Positions 7,998 through 16,986 of a stretch of 46,754 bases of DNA are shown here, piece by piece. Position 1 is the first letter of the stretch. Every line of letters begins with the position of its first letter. Origin of the DNA: Flammeovirgaceae bacterium UBA2371 (GTDB lineage Bacteria > Bacteroidota > Bacteroidia > Cytophagales > Cyclobacteriaceae); the NCBI GenBank assembly GCA_002345965.1, contig DDTF01000061.1, positions 1 through 46,754 on the forward strand. The letters are read 5' to 3'. The position numbers were made by a program, and so were the translations under genes. The notes below the pieces were generated by a model. The model saw nothing but the letters and a program-made list of their open reading frames with translations. It did not search any database and was not told the origin of the DNA.

Positions 7998-8681
7998 ATG
8001 AATGTCTTGGTGATCGAGGATGAAGTAAATGTAGCTGCCTTTATTAAGAAAGGTTTGGAAGAAGAAAACTACCAGGTGGAAACGGTACAGGATGGAATGT
8101 CCGTATTGGCGCTGCTGGGTGTTAAGCCAATCGATTTGATCATTTTGGATATCATATTGCCTGGCATCAACGGAATTGAGCTGTGTAAGAAGATAAGACA
8201 GAATGGATTTAAAGACGTTCCCGTTCTAATGCTTACTGCATTGAATTCCACTGATGATGTAGTGAAAGGCCTCAATGCCGGGGCGGATGATTACCTGGCT
8301 AAACCATTTAAATTTGCGGAGTTACTCGCAAGGATCAATGCCCTTACAAGGAGAATGAACCTCACCCAAAATCAGGAAGAGAACCTGCAAGTGGCTGATC
8401 TGAAATTAGACAGAAATGCCAAGGTGGCCATAAGAGCTGGGAAAGAAATCAAACTGACGTCTACTGAATACCGACTGCTGGAACATCTCATGATCAACAA
8501 GCGCAAAGTACTTTCAAGAAGTGATTTACTTGAAAATGTCTGGGACATCCGATTTGATGTGGGCACCAACGTACTGGATGTGTATGTCAATTATCTCCGT
8601 AACAAAATTGACAAAGGATTTGACACGAAACTGATACAAACAGTAATCGGAATGGGGTATGTTATCAAAGATGAAACATGA
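7998..8681 (+). CDS. OmpR/PhoB-family response regulator
   Basis: 227 residues: receiver domain about 1-120 with acidic pocket Glu7/Asp8, phospho-acceptor Asp51 (LIILDIILPG) and Lys102 (AKPF), then an OmpR winged helix about 130-225 (TSTEYRLLEHL, VYVNYLRNKID). It overlaps the kinase gene by 4 nt (ATGA), so they are cognate partners. The direct repeat upstream at 7887-7904 is its likely target. It resembles the CusR/RprY-type group common in Bacteroidota. The stimulus is unknown, but downstream genes point to anion transport. Confidence 0.93.
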   Translation: MNVLVIEDEVNVAAFIKKGLEEENYQVETVQDGMSVLALLGVKPIDLIILDIILPGINGIELCKKIRQNGFKDVPVLMLTALNSTDDVVKGLNAGADDYLAKPFKFAELLARINALTRRMNLTQNQEENLQVADLKLDRNAKVAIRAGKEIKLTSTEYRLLEHLMINKRKVLSRSDLLENVWDIRFDVGTNVLDVYVNYLRNKIDKGFDTKLIQTVIGMGYVIKDET

Positions 8682-10066
8682 AAATCAGAAATAAAATAGC
8701 CCTGATTTACACCACAATTACTGCCACTCTGTTTCTTACCGTTTTTATTTCCATTTTCTATTTTGCCAATCAGTACAAGGAAAAAGAGTTTTATCAACGA
8801 TTGAGGGAACGAGCCAATATTGCAGCTCAAACGCTACTGGAAGAAGATGAGGTAAACGCCAGTATCTACAATGAAATTCGAGACAAGCACCTGCAGGCAT
8901 TGCCAGACGAGAGAGAACTGATCATTCCGGTTGAAGAGTTGAATGTCAAAAATAACCTTGATTATGCAACGGATCTTTCGCCCGAATTCATCGATGAAAT
9001 TCTGAGAAATGGATATGCCGAGTCAGAAAATATTGATTTCTATAGTGTTGGAATTTTTTATGACGACAATCAGGGTGATTTCATCGTGGTGATATCTGCA
9101 ACGGATAAGTATGGGGCAGCCAAATTGGATAATTTAAATAAAACAATGTTCGTGGCCTTTTTGGCAAGCTTGGGAGTAATTTTCATTGTAGGGATTTATT
9201 ATTCTCACCAGGTATTGAAACCTATTTCCACGATTACCAAAGAGGTAAACAACATCAGGGCATCAAACCTTCATTTGCGATTGCCGGCAGTAGGCAAGAA
9301 GGACGAATTAGTTGAATTAGCGATCACCTTCAACAATATGCTTGACAGGCTCGAAACATCATTCGAAATACAAAGCAACTTCGTGAGTAATGCTTCTCAT
9401 GAATTGAAAAATCCCTTAACAGTGATTTTGGGTGAAGCAGAAGTGGCTTTAAAGAAAGAAAGATCCTCCATGGAATACGTTCAGGCACTTAGCACCATTG
9501 AAAAAGAAGCACAACGTCTCGATTACCTGGTTGATAGTTTGCTGAGAATGGCACAAACCGAATATGATAACAAAGGATTGATCATTGAAGAAATTCGTAT
9601 CGATGAATTGGTAATTGATGTCAAAGAGGACGCTATCAAACATTTTCCTAATAATAAAATTTCCCTAGACCTGGATGGCCTTCCGGAGGAAGAAGAACAA
9701 ATAATCATTCAGGGCAACAGAAGCCTAATAAGGATGGTATTGAGCAACATTATCGGTAATGCATGCAAATTTTCAGAAAATAAAGAAGTAAAAATTAAAT
9801 TAAGTGCTACTCAGCGTGATATTTCAATTGTCATAACCGATCAGGGTGTGGGGATACCTGATAATGAATTGAAAAACATTTACGAGCCATTTTTCAGAGC
9901 CTCTAATGTCCGAAGCTTCAAAGGATTTGGAATTGGGCTACCCATGGCACAGAAAATTATCCGAATCCATGGCGGTCAACTTGTCGTTCACTCTACGGAA
10001 GGAATTGGTACTATCGCCACGATTACCTTACCCAACGCACGACAGGCCGTCTCCATAGCGCGTTGA
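8678..10066 (+). CDS. Sensor histidine kinase, HAMP-HisKA-HATPase
   Basis: 462 residues. TM1 about 8-30, periplasmic sensor region about 31-155 without a recognisable domain, TM2 about 156-176, HAMP about 178-232, HisKA with His241 in the SHELKNP motif, and HATPase with N-box NIIGNACKF, G1 DQGVGIP and G2 GFGIGLP. Topology is that of a classical inner-membrane sensor that phosphorylates the preceding regulator. The periplasmic loop is acidic and of moderate size, so it may bind a small ligand or ion. It lacks the PAS domain typical of PhoR, and the adjacent operator motif differs from the one found before pstS, so I do not assign it as PhoR. Confidence 0.92.
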   Translation: MKIRNKIALIYTTITATLFLTVFISIFYFANQYKEKEFYQRLRERANIAAQTLLEEDEVNASIYNEIRDKHLQALPDERELIIPVEELNVKNNLDYATDLSPEFIDEILRNGYAESENIDFYSVGIFYDDNQGDFIVVISATDKYGAAKLDNLNKTMFVAFLASLGVIFIVGIYYSHQVLKPISTITKEVNNIRASNLHLRLPAVGKKDELVELAITFNNMLDRLETSFEIQSNFVSNASHELKNPLTVILGEAEVALKKERSSMEYVQALSTIEKEAQRLDYLVDSLLRMAQTEYDNKGLIIEEIRIDELVIDVKEDAIKHFPNNKISLDLDGLPEEEEQIIIQGNRSLIRMVLSNIIGNACKFSENKEVKIKLSATQRDISIVITDQGVGIPDNELKNIYEPFFRASNVRSFKGFGIGLPMAQKIIRIHGGQLVVHSTEGIGTIATITLPNARQAVSIAR

Positions 10067-10070
10067 GCAA

Positions 10071-10110
10071 TTCTAATCTCTTTCTAATTTGATTTTAAAC
10101 TGGCTCTAAG
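10071..10110 (+). promoter_or_regulatory. Array of four 11-bp-spaced heptamers before the SulP block
   Basis: TTCTAAT (10071-10077) and TTCTAAT (10082-10088) are exact and 11 bp apart, like the pair at 7887. Two degenerate copies continue in phase: TTTTAAA (10093-10099, 5/7) and CTCTAAG (10104-10110, 5/7). A -7-like TATTATTG (10121-10128) begins 10 nt after the last copy, close to PhoB-box geometry in other phyla. It starts 4 nt after the kinase stop codon. It probably makes the downstream block a target of the adjacent regulator. Confidence 0.65.
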
Positions 10111-10196
10111 GTGGCACCCGTATTATTGATGGTAGGCGCTGGATTTTTTTGGCCATAGAAAAGACCGTTCAGACAACAGATTTGAATTGAAAGCCA

Positions 10197-10403
10197 ATGG
10201 CCATAGAAAAAAGTAAACAAACTACGCTGCTGGAATACACCAAAACAATTCTGAGGAAGGTGAGCTTTGATCGCTGGCTTTTATTAAAAGAATATGCCAA
10301 AGCGACTAAAAAACTAAATGAGGCTGAAAAAAAGGAGTTGCAAGACTGGATTAGACGAGAAAGGGAAAAATCAAATTATTTTCCATTAGCTCCCTTGCGT
10401 TAA
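10197..10403 (+). CDS. Small basic protein, conserved-looking, unknown function
   Basis: 68 residues, no signal peptide, no membrane segment, rich in Lys/Glu and predicted helical. The pattern LLEYTKTILRKVSFD, then a KEYAKATKKL helix and an ELQDWIRR helix, resembles short proteins I have seen in other Bacteroidota, but I cannot name a family with confidence. Start ATG at 10197 lies inside a 13-bp sequence that is duplicated 48 bp upstream. It lies between the kinase and the outer-membrane protein gene (15 nt), downstream of the repeat array, so it is probably in the same operon. Confidence 0.6.
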   Translation: MAIEKSKQTTLLEYTKTILRKVSFDRWLLLKEYAKATKKLNEAEKKELQDWIRREREKSNYFPLAPLR

Positions 10404-10418
10404 TAGCTGATTATTACA

Positions 10419-11297
10419 ATGAAATTCTTATTGACCATGGTCTTAGTGACAATCATGTTTGTCCCCCTTTTTAGTCAACATCTCGAAAATGGAAATGATA
10501 CATTATCTATTGCAACTCCACCTAAGGTATTGCACGCTGAGCCCCTTTACATTGATCTAATCCGAGACCTGGGAGCTAGAAAAGGCGAGAAGGAATGGAA
10601 TATTGGAATGGGAATGACAGATCGTTTGAGATTTGACAGTTATGAATTTCTTATTGAATACGAATGGGCACCAATTGACAGGTTAGGCTTAGAAGTGGAA
10701 TTGCCCGTTACCATTTTTGCGCCCACAGCATATGGTGCAAATGGCTCCGGCTCATCCTCTGATCAACCAATAAAGCCTTCCAATAGGATTGAAAGTCTGA
10801 AAATTGCATCTCAATATACTTTTTTTGTTTCAGAGCGATTGGGAACCTCATTGGCGTTGGGAGCAATAACAGAATTTGAATTTACCGACTTAAATATCAT
10901 TAGGAATAACAAACCTTTTCAAGGGATCTTATACAATCCCTTTTTTGTAGCCGCTAAGAAATGGAAAAACAACTTACACACACTGATTTATACGGGGCCA
11001 AACATAAGAACACACTTCGATAGCAAAAACATTGATTTGTCTTACGAGTTCAACACCAACTTCCACTACATGATTCCTGGTACGCGCAATTTTGTAGGCG
11101 TGGAATTCAACAAGCATTTAGCTGAAAGAAATTTTGATATGGTGATCCGACCACAAATGAGATTGGGAATTAGTGAAGATTTAATGATAGGAATAGTCCC
11201 GGGCATTCCTGTATCAAAAGAAAAGGAACGCTTGAGTGTGTTCTTGAGACTAATATATGAACCAGGTCACCATAAAAGAACTAAGACAAATCAATGA
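10419..11297 (+). CDS. Exported, probably outer-membrane beta-barrel protein partnered with SulP
   Basis: 292 residues. Signal peptide about 1-19 (FVPLFSQ), then a conspicuous block HAEPLYIDLIRDLGARKGE near residues 40-58 and alternating amphipathic strands with many aromatic residues, as in outer-membrane barrels. I do not recognise an enzyme motif. It ends in ATGA overlapping the SulP gene, so translation is coupled and a shared transport role is likely: the barrel could deliver or sense the anion moved by SulP. Function is inferred from context only. Confidence 0.65.
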   Translation: MKFLLTMVLVTIMFVPLFSQHLENGNDTLSIATPPKVLHAEPLYIDLIRDLGARKGEKEWNIGMGMTDRLRFDSYEFLIEYEWAPIDRLGLEVELPVTIFAPTAYGANGSGSSSDQPIKPSNRIESLKIASQYTFFVSERLGTSLALGAITEFEFTDLNIIRNNKPFQGILYNPFFVAAKKWKNNLHTLIYTGPNIRTHFDSKNIDLSYEFNTNFHYMIPGTRNFVGVEFNKHLAERNFDMVIRPQMRLGISEDLMIGIVPGIPVSKEKERLSVFLRLIYEPGHHKRTKTNQ

Positions 11298-12862
11298 ATT
11301 CAATAACTCGAATTGTTAGAAAAATTGGCAACAACCTCCCTTCCAGTATTGTTGTTTTTCTTGTTGCTCTCCCATTGTGCCTTGGCATATCATTGGCTTC
11401 AGGAGTACCACTCTTCTCCGGTTTGATTGCCGGAATTGTTGGAGGTATTATTGTAGGTTCACTCAGTAAATCGCAACTCAGCGTAAGTGGTCCTGCAGCA
11501 GGACTCGTAGTAATTGTGCTCAATGCCGTAGCGTCTCTCGGTAGTTTTGAAGGATTTTTACTGGCCGTAGTATTAGCAGGTATTATTCAACTTATCCTTG
11601 GTTATTTGAAAGCAGGCATCATCGGTCTGTACTTTCCTTCCTCTGTAATCAGAGGGATGCTGGCGGCCATTGGACTAATTCTAATATTAAAGCAAATACC
11701 TCATTTGGTCGGGTTTGATTCAGACGCGTTTGGCGAAATGGAGTTTATTCAAAGTGACGGTAGCAATACTTTGTCGTATCTGGCCTCCACCATTGATCAC
11801 TTTTACTTGGGTAGTGTGGTGGTGGGAGGTATTTCTTTAATACTGTTAATTCTTTGGGATCAACCAATTGTTAAGAGAAATCAATTGCTGAGAAAAATTC
11901 CAGCAGGTGTATTGGTGGTGGTGGTTGGTGTTGTCATTAACATTTTGTTTAACTCCCTTTATCCGTCATTGGCAATCGGAAGCAATCATCTTGTAAGCAT
12001 TCCTATCATTTCCGGAATGGAGTCACTACAGTCCATCATCATCACTCCAGATTTTTCCTTCTTAATGAATCCTAATGTCTACATCACAGCAGTTACGCTG
12101 GCTATTGTAGCCAGCTTAGAAACCTTACTCAGCATTGAAGCCATAGACAAATTGGATCCACACAAAAGAAGAACACCTCAGAACACGGAGTTAAAAGCGC
12201 AAGGAGTTGGAAATATTGTATCTGGACTATTGGGTGGTTTGCCCATTACTGCTGTTATTGTGCGCGGTTCTGCCAACGTGGAGGCAGGTGCCCAATCAAA
12301 ATTATCTGCCATCATGCATGGCATTTTTCTGCTATTGGCTGTAGCCTTTTTTCCAGTCTTAATGAATCAAATTCCATTGGCTTCATTGTCCGCCATACTC
12401 ATCATGGTGGGACTTAAGCTAACAAAACCGGTACTTTACAAACAGCAGTTCAATATGGGACGACAGCAATTTGTTCCCTTCATCGCTACTGTCATCGCTA
12501 TTCTCTTCACGGATCTCTTAATAGGAATTCTTGTCGGTATCACTATTGGGGTATTCTACATCCTAAAAGCCAATTATAAAGTGCCCTATCACTACGATGA
12601 GCAAAAACATTCAGAAAATGGCAATCAGGTGATTCGCATCCGGCTTAGCGAACACGTTTCTTTTCTCAACAAGGCCAGTTTGCAACTAACCCTGGAACAC
12701 TTACCTAAGAACTGCGAGGTAATTCTGGATGGATCTTTGTCCAACGAAATTGACAACGATGCCTTGGAGGTGATTCACAATTTCAGTGATACCGCCAGTG
12801 AGAAGAATATTTCAGTGGAGCTTAAAAATATTCCTCAGCTAAAATACAATGGCGTTCATTGA
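11294..12862 (+). CDS. SulP-family inorganic anion transporter with STAS domain
   Basis: 522 residues. About 10-14 hydrophobic segments cover residues 15-425 (SLC26/SulP fold), including VVFLVALPLCLGISLASG near the N-terminus and AIDKLDPHKRRTPQN and GLLGGLPITAVIVRGSAN in the core. Residues about 440-520 form a STAS domain. Family members carry sulfate, bicarbonate or other anions, mostly by H+ or Na+ symport; the substrate cannot be decided here. Translationally coupled to the outer-membrane protein gene and followed 20 nt later by a universal stress protein gene, a common SulP companion. Confidence 0.9.
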   Translation: MNSITRIVRKIGNNLPSSIVVFLVALPLCLGISLASGVPLFSGLIAGIVGGIIVGSLSKSQLSVSGPAAGLVVIVLNAVASLGSFEGFLLAVVLAGIIQLILGYLKAGIIGLYFPSSVIRGMLAAIGLILILKQIPHLVGFDSDAFGEMEFIQSDGSNTLSYLASTIDHFYLGSVVVGGISLILLILWDQPIVKRNQLLRKIPAGVLVVVVGVVINILFNSLYPSLAIGSNHLVSIPIISGMESLQSIIITPDFSFLMNPNVYITAVTLAIVASLETLLSIEAIDKLDPHKRRTPQNTELKAQGVGNIVSGLLGGLPITAVIVRGSANVEAGAQSKLSAIMHGIFLLLAVAFFPVLMNQIPLASLSAILIMVGLKLTKPVLYKQQFNMGRQQFVPFIATVIAILFTDLLIGILVGITIGVFYILKANYKVPYHYDEQKHSENGNQVIRIRLSEHVSFLNKASLQLTLEHLPKNCEVILDGSLSNEIDNDALEVIHNFSDTASEKNISVELKNIPQLKYNGVH

Positions 12863-12882
12863 TTAAGACAACCCATTAAGAA

Positions 12883-13704
12883 ATGAGAAAAATACTTATC
12901 CCCATTGATTTTACACCAAGTACACGTAAGGCAGCAGTATATGCCATGCGACTGTTCAGTAAAGAGCCTGTGCAATTTATACTGCTCAGTAGTTATAATC
13001 ACATTGAGCACAACCCTACAGAACTCAAAATTTTAGCCTTAAGAGGCAAAATGAAAATAGACACTATAGATCTGCTGAAAGCAGAAGTGCGTGCACTTGA
13101 ACATGAGCAAAAGCATGTGGACTCCTTTTTTGAAACTTGGGATGAGTTTGGGGAAATGGATGAAGTCATCAACAACCACGTTACAAAATTCTCGGTCGAT
13201 TATATTTTCCTGGGCTTGCACGGAACAACTGGAAATCAAAAGCTAGCCGCCAAACTAAAAACTTCAGGTGCATTAGGAAGATTGAATTGTCCTGTAATTC
13301 TGGTTCCTGAAAGCTTCGATCATAGCAAACCCAGAAGAATCGTACTTGCGCTAGACTCTCAATCAATCATAGAGAAAGAAATCTACAGCCCACTACTGTC
13401 GCTGGCTAAGAAATTCAACTCAAGCTTTGTCGCGCTTTATGCCATCAATGGAAGCGTAACGCCAGAAGACAGACATCAGAAAATTGCATTGAGAAAAATA
13501 CTGGGCACAAAACTGGATTCATTTATTTTTCTCCAATCCAAAAATGCAGTTGATAGTATTGATGGGTATCTTTATTTGCATTCAGTAGATTTACTGGCTG
13601 TCCCACATCGCAAAAGTTCACTTCTTAAAAGATACTTCAAGAAAAACATGCTGGATAAGTTGGTCTCCTTTACAGATGTGCCTCTATTAACGCTACAAAG
13701 GTAA
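12883..13704 (+). CDS. Tandem universal stress protein (UspA x2)
   Basis: 273 residues forming two Usp domains (about 1-140 and 145-273). The first starts with KILIPIDFTPSTRKAAVYAM and has a degenerate nucleotide loop around LGLHGTTGNQ followed by CPVILVPE; the second starts with RRIVLALDSQS and ends VPLLTLQR. Cytoplasmic. Proteins of this kind bind ATP/AMP and modulate stress physiology or transporter activity. Its position directly after the SulP gene suggests regulation of that transporter; this is inference. Confidence 0.85.
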   Translation: MRKILIPIDFTPSTRKAAVYAMRLFSKEPVQFILLSSYNHIEHNPTELKILALRGKMKIDTIDLLKAEVRALEHEQKHVDSFFETWDEFGEMDEVINNHVTKFSVDYIFLGLHGTTGNQKLAAKLKTSGALGRLNCPVILVPESFDHSKPRRIVLALDSQSIIEKEIYSPLLSLAKKFNSSFVALYAINGSVTPEDRHQKIALRKILGTKLDSFIFLQSKNAVDSIDGYLYLHSVDLLAVPHRKSSLLKRYFKKNMLDKLVSFTDVPLLTLQR

Positions 13705-13737
13705 GAGGGCAAAGCTTAGGCAATGCCTCAATAATTT

Positions 13738-14403
13738 TTAGCTTTTATCCTTGTTGTGTTTAAGCACCTTAGCTTCAACGTGAAATACTACCTCCTCGGC
13801 TATGTTGATGGCCAGGTCTCCAATGCGCTCAAGTTTGTTTACAACTGCCAATAGTCTGACAATTAACTTGGCTTGTTTAGGGTCGGCTTCGATCAATGCA
13901 GCCGCTGTTTTTGGTCCGCTTTTATTCTTTTTGTTGAGTATTTCGTCATCTTTAAATGTTTTGCGTGCCAATTCGGCATCATCATCTTTTAATGCTTTAC
14001 CGAGGCAGGACAACATTGCAATAGAAGCCTCATACATTTTTTCAATACTAAACTTATCAAGATAAGCCTTGTCAAGTTTTTTGCCGCTCTTAGTAAGAAA
14101 AACTGCAATGTTTTTAGCGTTATCCCCTATCCTTTCCAGATCATTGGTAATTTTTAATACTGCCAGTACAAATCGAAGATCAGTGGCTACTGGATTATGA
14201 AGAGCGAGGATATTTTCACAGTCTTTGTCAATAGTTAGTTCCAGGTTATTGATTCTTTTCTCGTTGACAATAACATCCTCTGCTAGCGCCAAATTTCCAG
14301 AAAAAGTAGCTTCCTTACACAGCGACACCTGTTTAGAGACAAGACCCATCATCTCTAACAAATTTTCTTTCAGCGCCTGAAGTTCAATCTCTAAGTTTGA
14401 CAT
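13738..14403 (-). CDS. phoU: PhoU phosphate-signalling adaptor
   Basis: 221 residues, all helical, with the two PhoU repeats: metal-binding patterns ERIGDNAKNIA near residue 95 and ERIGDLAINIAEEV near residue 195 (E-x3-D-x3-N). It links the Pst transporter to its sensor kinase and holds phosphate uptake in check. Last gene of the pst operon, 38 nt after pstB. It converges with the universal stress protein gene. Confidence 0.93.
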   Translation of the reverse strand: MSNLEIELQALKENLLEMMGLVSKQVSLCKEATFSGNLALAEDVIVNEKRINNLELTIDKDCENILALHNPVATDLRFVLAVLKITNDLERIGDNAKNIAVFLTKSGKKLDKAYLDKFSIEKMYEASIAMLSCLGKALKDDDAELARKTFKDDEILNKKNKSGPKTAAALIEADPKQAKLIVRLLAVVNKLERIGDLAINIAEEVVFHVEAKVLKHNKDKS

Positions 14404-14441
14404 AGTAAATAGTAATATTCTTAAATTGTTGTTATGCGAAA

Positions 14442-15194
14442 TTACCCAAATCTTCCCGAAATGTAATTCTCTGTTTGTTTTTTGGTAGGATTGGTAAAAA
14501 TTTCAGCAGTTTTCCCGAATTCAATCAGCTCTCCCATATAGAAGAATGCCGTTCTATCGCTCACACGTGAAGCTTGCTGCATATTGTGTGTAACGATGAT
14601 GATTGTATAATGCTGTTTCAGTTCGTTAATCAGTTCTTCAATCTTTGCAGTAGATATAGGATCCAGCGCAGATGCAGGCTCATCCATCAATATTATAGAA
14701 GGTTCCACAGCAAGGGTACGTGCAATACACAACCTCTGCTGCTGTCCTCCTGAAAGTCCGAACGCTGATTTCTTTAACTGATCTTTTACTTCATTCCAAA
14801 GGGCTGCTTTTACGAGCGATTGCTCCACTATCTCCTCAATCTTCTTTTTATCTTTTTCACCATGTATGCGAAGGCCATAGGCTACGTTTTCAAAAATTGA
14901 TTTTGGAAAGGGGTTTGGCTTTTGAAAAACCATACCAATCTTTTGCCTCAACTCCTCTACATTCACTTTCTTCTTATAAATATCATTTCCTTCTACAAAA
15001 ATTTTTCCTTCCAGACGAAACGATTCGATATAGTCATTCATTCGGTTGAGTGTACGCAAGAAAGTTGACTTTCCACATCCTGATGGTCCAATAAAAGCAG
15101 TAACCGTGTTTTCTTTAATAGCAATGTTAATGCCTTTCAATACGTGATTATCACCGTAATAGGCATTTACATCTATGGCTTCTATGTGCTTCAT
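14442..15194 (-). CDS. pstB: PstB phosphate ABC transporter ATPase
   Basis: 250 residues from ATG at 15194; the frame runs further upstream, but family PstB proteins start with a short strand such as KHIEAIDVNAYYGD. Walker A GPSGCGKST, Q-loop FQKPNPFPKS, signature LSGGQQQR, Walker B ILMDEPASALDP and a switch His (VTHNMQQA) are all present. It powers high-affinity phosphate import through PstCA. It begins 17 nt downstream of pstA. Confidence 0.96.
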   Translation of the reverse strand: MKHIEAIDVNAYYGDNHVLKGINIAIKENTVTAFIGPSGCGKSTFLRTLNRMNDYIESFRLEGKIFVEGNDIYKKKVNVEELRQKIGMVFQKPNPFPKSIFENVAYGLRIHGEKDKKKIEEIVEQSLVKAALWNEVKDQLKKSAFGLSGGQQQRLCIARTLAVEPSIILMDEPASALDPISTAKIEELINELKQHYTIIIVTHNMQQASRVSDRTAFFYMGELIEFGKTAEIFTNPTKKQTENYISGRFG

Positions 15195-15210
15195 TGCTTT
15201 CTTTTCAATT

Positions 15211-16068
15211 TTACCACGTAATTTTTTTCTGCCATTTATTGCGAAGGTACACAGCAATACCATTCATGATAAAGGTGATCAACAAAAGAATAATAATAGC
15301 AGCTGCTCCATTGACTAGGAACTCATGTTGTGGCCGGGATACCCAGTTAAAAATTTGCATGGGCAATACAGTGAATTCATCCATTGGACTTTTAGGGACA
15401 AAAGGGACATAGGCCAAAGCACCAATTACAATAAGTGGCGCAGTCTCTCCCATCGCCCTTGACAAGGATAAAATAATTCCTGTTAAAATTCCTCCACCTG
15501 CAGCTGGTAATATTTGATGCCATATGGTTTGCCATTTTGTAGCCCCCATAGCGTAGGATGCCTCCCTCAAAGTATTGGGGACCGCTTTCAGCGCTTCGCG
15601 TGTGGCTACTATTAATATGGGGAGAATCAATATGGCCAAAGTAAATGCCCCCGCGAGAAGGCTTGCCCCCAGATTCATCAATCTTCCGAAAACCTCTAAT
15701 CCAAGTAACCCATAAATAATAGAAGGGACACCTGCCAGGTTGGCAATATTCACCTCCACCATAGCAGCTAGTCTGTTTTTCTTTCCATATTCTTCCAAAT
15801 AAATTCCTGCGGCCACTCCAAGTGGTATGGCTATCATAGCTGTAAGTGCAAGTATCCAGGCTGTACCCGTCCAGGCAGTGAGTATACCCGATTTTTCGGC
15901 TTTGCGCGAAGGCAGACTAGTGAGAAAATCCCAATCGATACGCTGTAGCCCATCAACAAGAATGTTTCCAATAAAAATAGCCAACATCAATAAACCAAAT
16001 AACGTGCAGCCAATGCCCACGTATTTGAAAGCTTTGTCTATTCTTCTATTTCGTTTTAGGTTACTCAT
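15211..16068 (-). CDS. pstA: PstA phosphate ABC transporter permease
   Basis: 285 residues, six hydrophobic segments, with the permease EAA loop AMGATKWQTIWHQILPAA near residues 187-203 that contacts PstB. Starts with an ATG overlapping the end of pstC by 8 nt, so translation is coupled. Forms the membrane channel with PstC. Confidence 0.95.
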   Translation of the reverse strand: MSNLKRNRRIDKAFKYVGIGCTLFGLLMLAIFIGNILVDGLQRIDWDFLTSLPSRKAEKSGILTAWTGTAWILALTAMIAIPLGVAAGIYLEEYGKKNRLAAMVEVNIANLAGVPSIIYGLLGLEVFGRLMNLGASLLAGAFTLAILILPILIVATREALKAVPNTLREASYAMGATKWQTIWHQILPAAGGGILTGIILSLSRAMGETAPLIVIGALAYVPFVPKSPMDEFTVLPMQIFNWVSRPQHEFLVNGAAAIIILLLITFIMNGIAVYLRNKWQKKITW

Positions 16069-16960
16069 ACTTCTCCTGATACTTTTTCTTCACCCAATAA
16101 CTCACATTGTTCAAGGCAAAGGTGAAAAGGAATAAGGTTATTCCTGCAGCATAAATCGTTTTGTATTCAATTGAACCATGTTGCACATCCCCTAAACTTA
16201 CTTGTACGATATAAGCTGTAATTGTTTCAACCCCATCTCTAGGATCGAAAGTGAGGATTGGCTGCTGACCTGCAGCAATGGCCACCACCATGGTTTCTCC
16301 AATAGCCCTCGAAATTGCCAGTATCACCGAAACGATGATCCCTGAAGAAGCCGCAGGCACGGCAACCTTAAATGCAGTTTGAAAAGGTGTGGCACCCATA
16401 CCAAAAGAAGCCTCGCGCAATGACTTGGGAAGTGCATGTAACGCATCTTCACTCAAAGAAGAAATCATGGGTATGATCATTATCCCCATCACGATACCTG
16501 CTGACAATGCATTGAAACTTCCCACACCAGGGATTATGCTTTGTAAAAAAGGTGTAACTACAGTGAGCGCAAAAAATCCGTACACTACGGTAGGGACTGC
16601 AGCCAACAGCTCAAGTGCAGGCTTTACTGTCTTTCTGAAGTTTTTATCTGCGTATTCACTCAGGTAAATGGCTATGGTAAGTCCAATAGGCAAAGCAGTT
16701 GCTATTGCAATTGCTGTGGTGAGGAAAGTGCCCATCAGCAAGGGCAAGATGCCATAGTGCTTCTGAGTAAATAAAGGTGTCCACTGTGTGTCTGTTAAAA
16801 AATCAAAAATTGAAACCTGCTGAAAGAAGGTAAAAGATTCACTGAAAAGCACAACAATGATACCTACAGTAGTAAGTATGGTGATCAGCCCGCTAAAAGC
16901 AAGCGCTCCTTCTATAATTCTTTCTCCTGGCTTTTTCAAACTACTTGAAGCTATGCCCAA
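16061..16960 (-). CDS. pstC: PstC phosphate ABC transporter permease (TTG start)
   Basis: 299 residues with six membrane segments, the GERIIEGALAFSG entry typical of PstC, and EAA loop GMGATPFQTAFKVAVPAA. No ATG is available: an in-frame TAG lies just upstream and the next Met is deep inside the protein, so the start is TTG at 16960 (or a TTG seven codons later). It follows pstS by 26 nt. The weak start may lower permease output relative to the binding protein. Confidence 0.94.
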   Translation of the reverse strand: MGIASSSLKKPGERIIEGALAFSGLITILTTVGIIVVLFSESFTFFQQVSIFDFLTDTQWTPLFTQKHYGILPLLMGTFLTTAIAIATALPIGLTIAIYLSEYADKNFRKTVKPALELLAAVPTVVYGFFALTVVTPFLQSIIPGVGSFNALSAGIVMGIMIIPMISSLSEDALHALPKSLREASFGMGATPFQTAFKVAVPAASSGIIVSVILAISRAIGETMVVAIAAGQQPILTFDPRDGVETITAYIVQVSLGDVQHGSIEYKTIYAAGITLFLFTFALNNVSYWVKKKYQEKYE

Positions 16961-16986
16961 AGGCTACGCAGTTGTTTACTTCTAGG

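Noticed and set aside
8678..10066. Histidine kinase as PhoR of the nearby pst operon
   Set aside because: No PAS domain, separate operator motif, and about 4 kb plus a transporter block lie between it and phoU.
13705..13735. Hairpin between the universal stress protein gene and phoU as a bidirectional terminator
   Set aside because: The stem is short with a bulge (GAGG/CCTC plus CA/TG) and a large loop; too weak to call.
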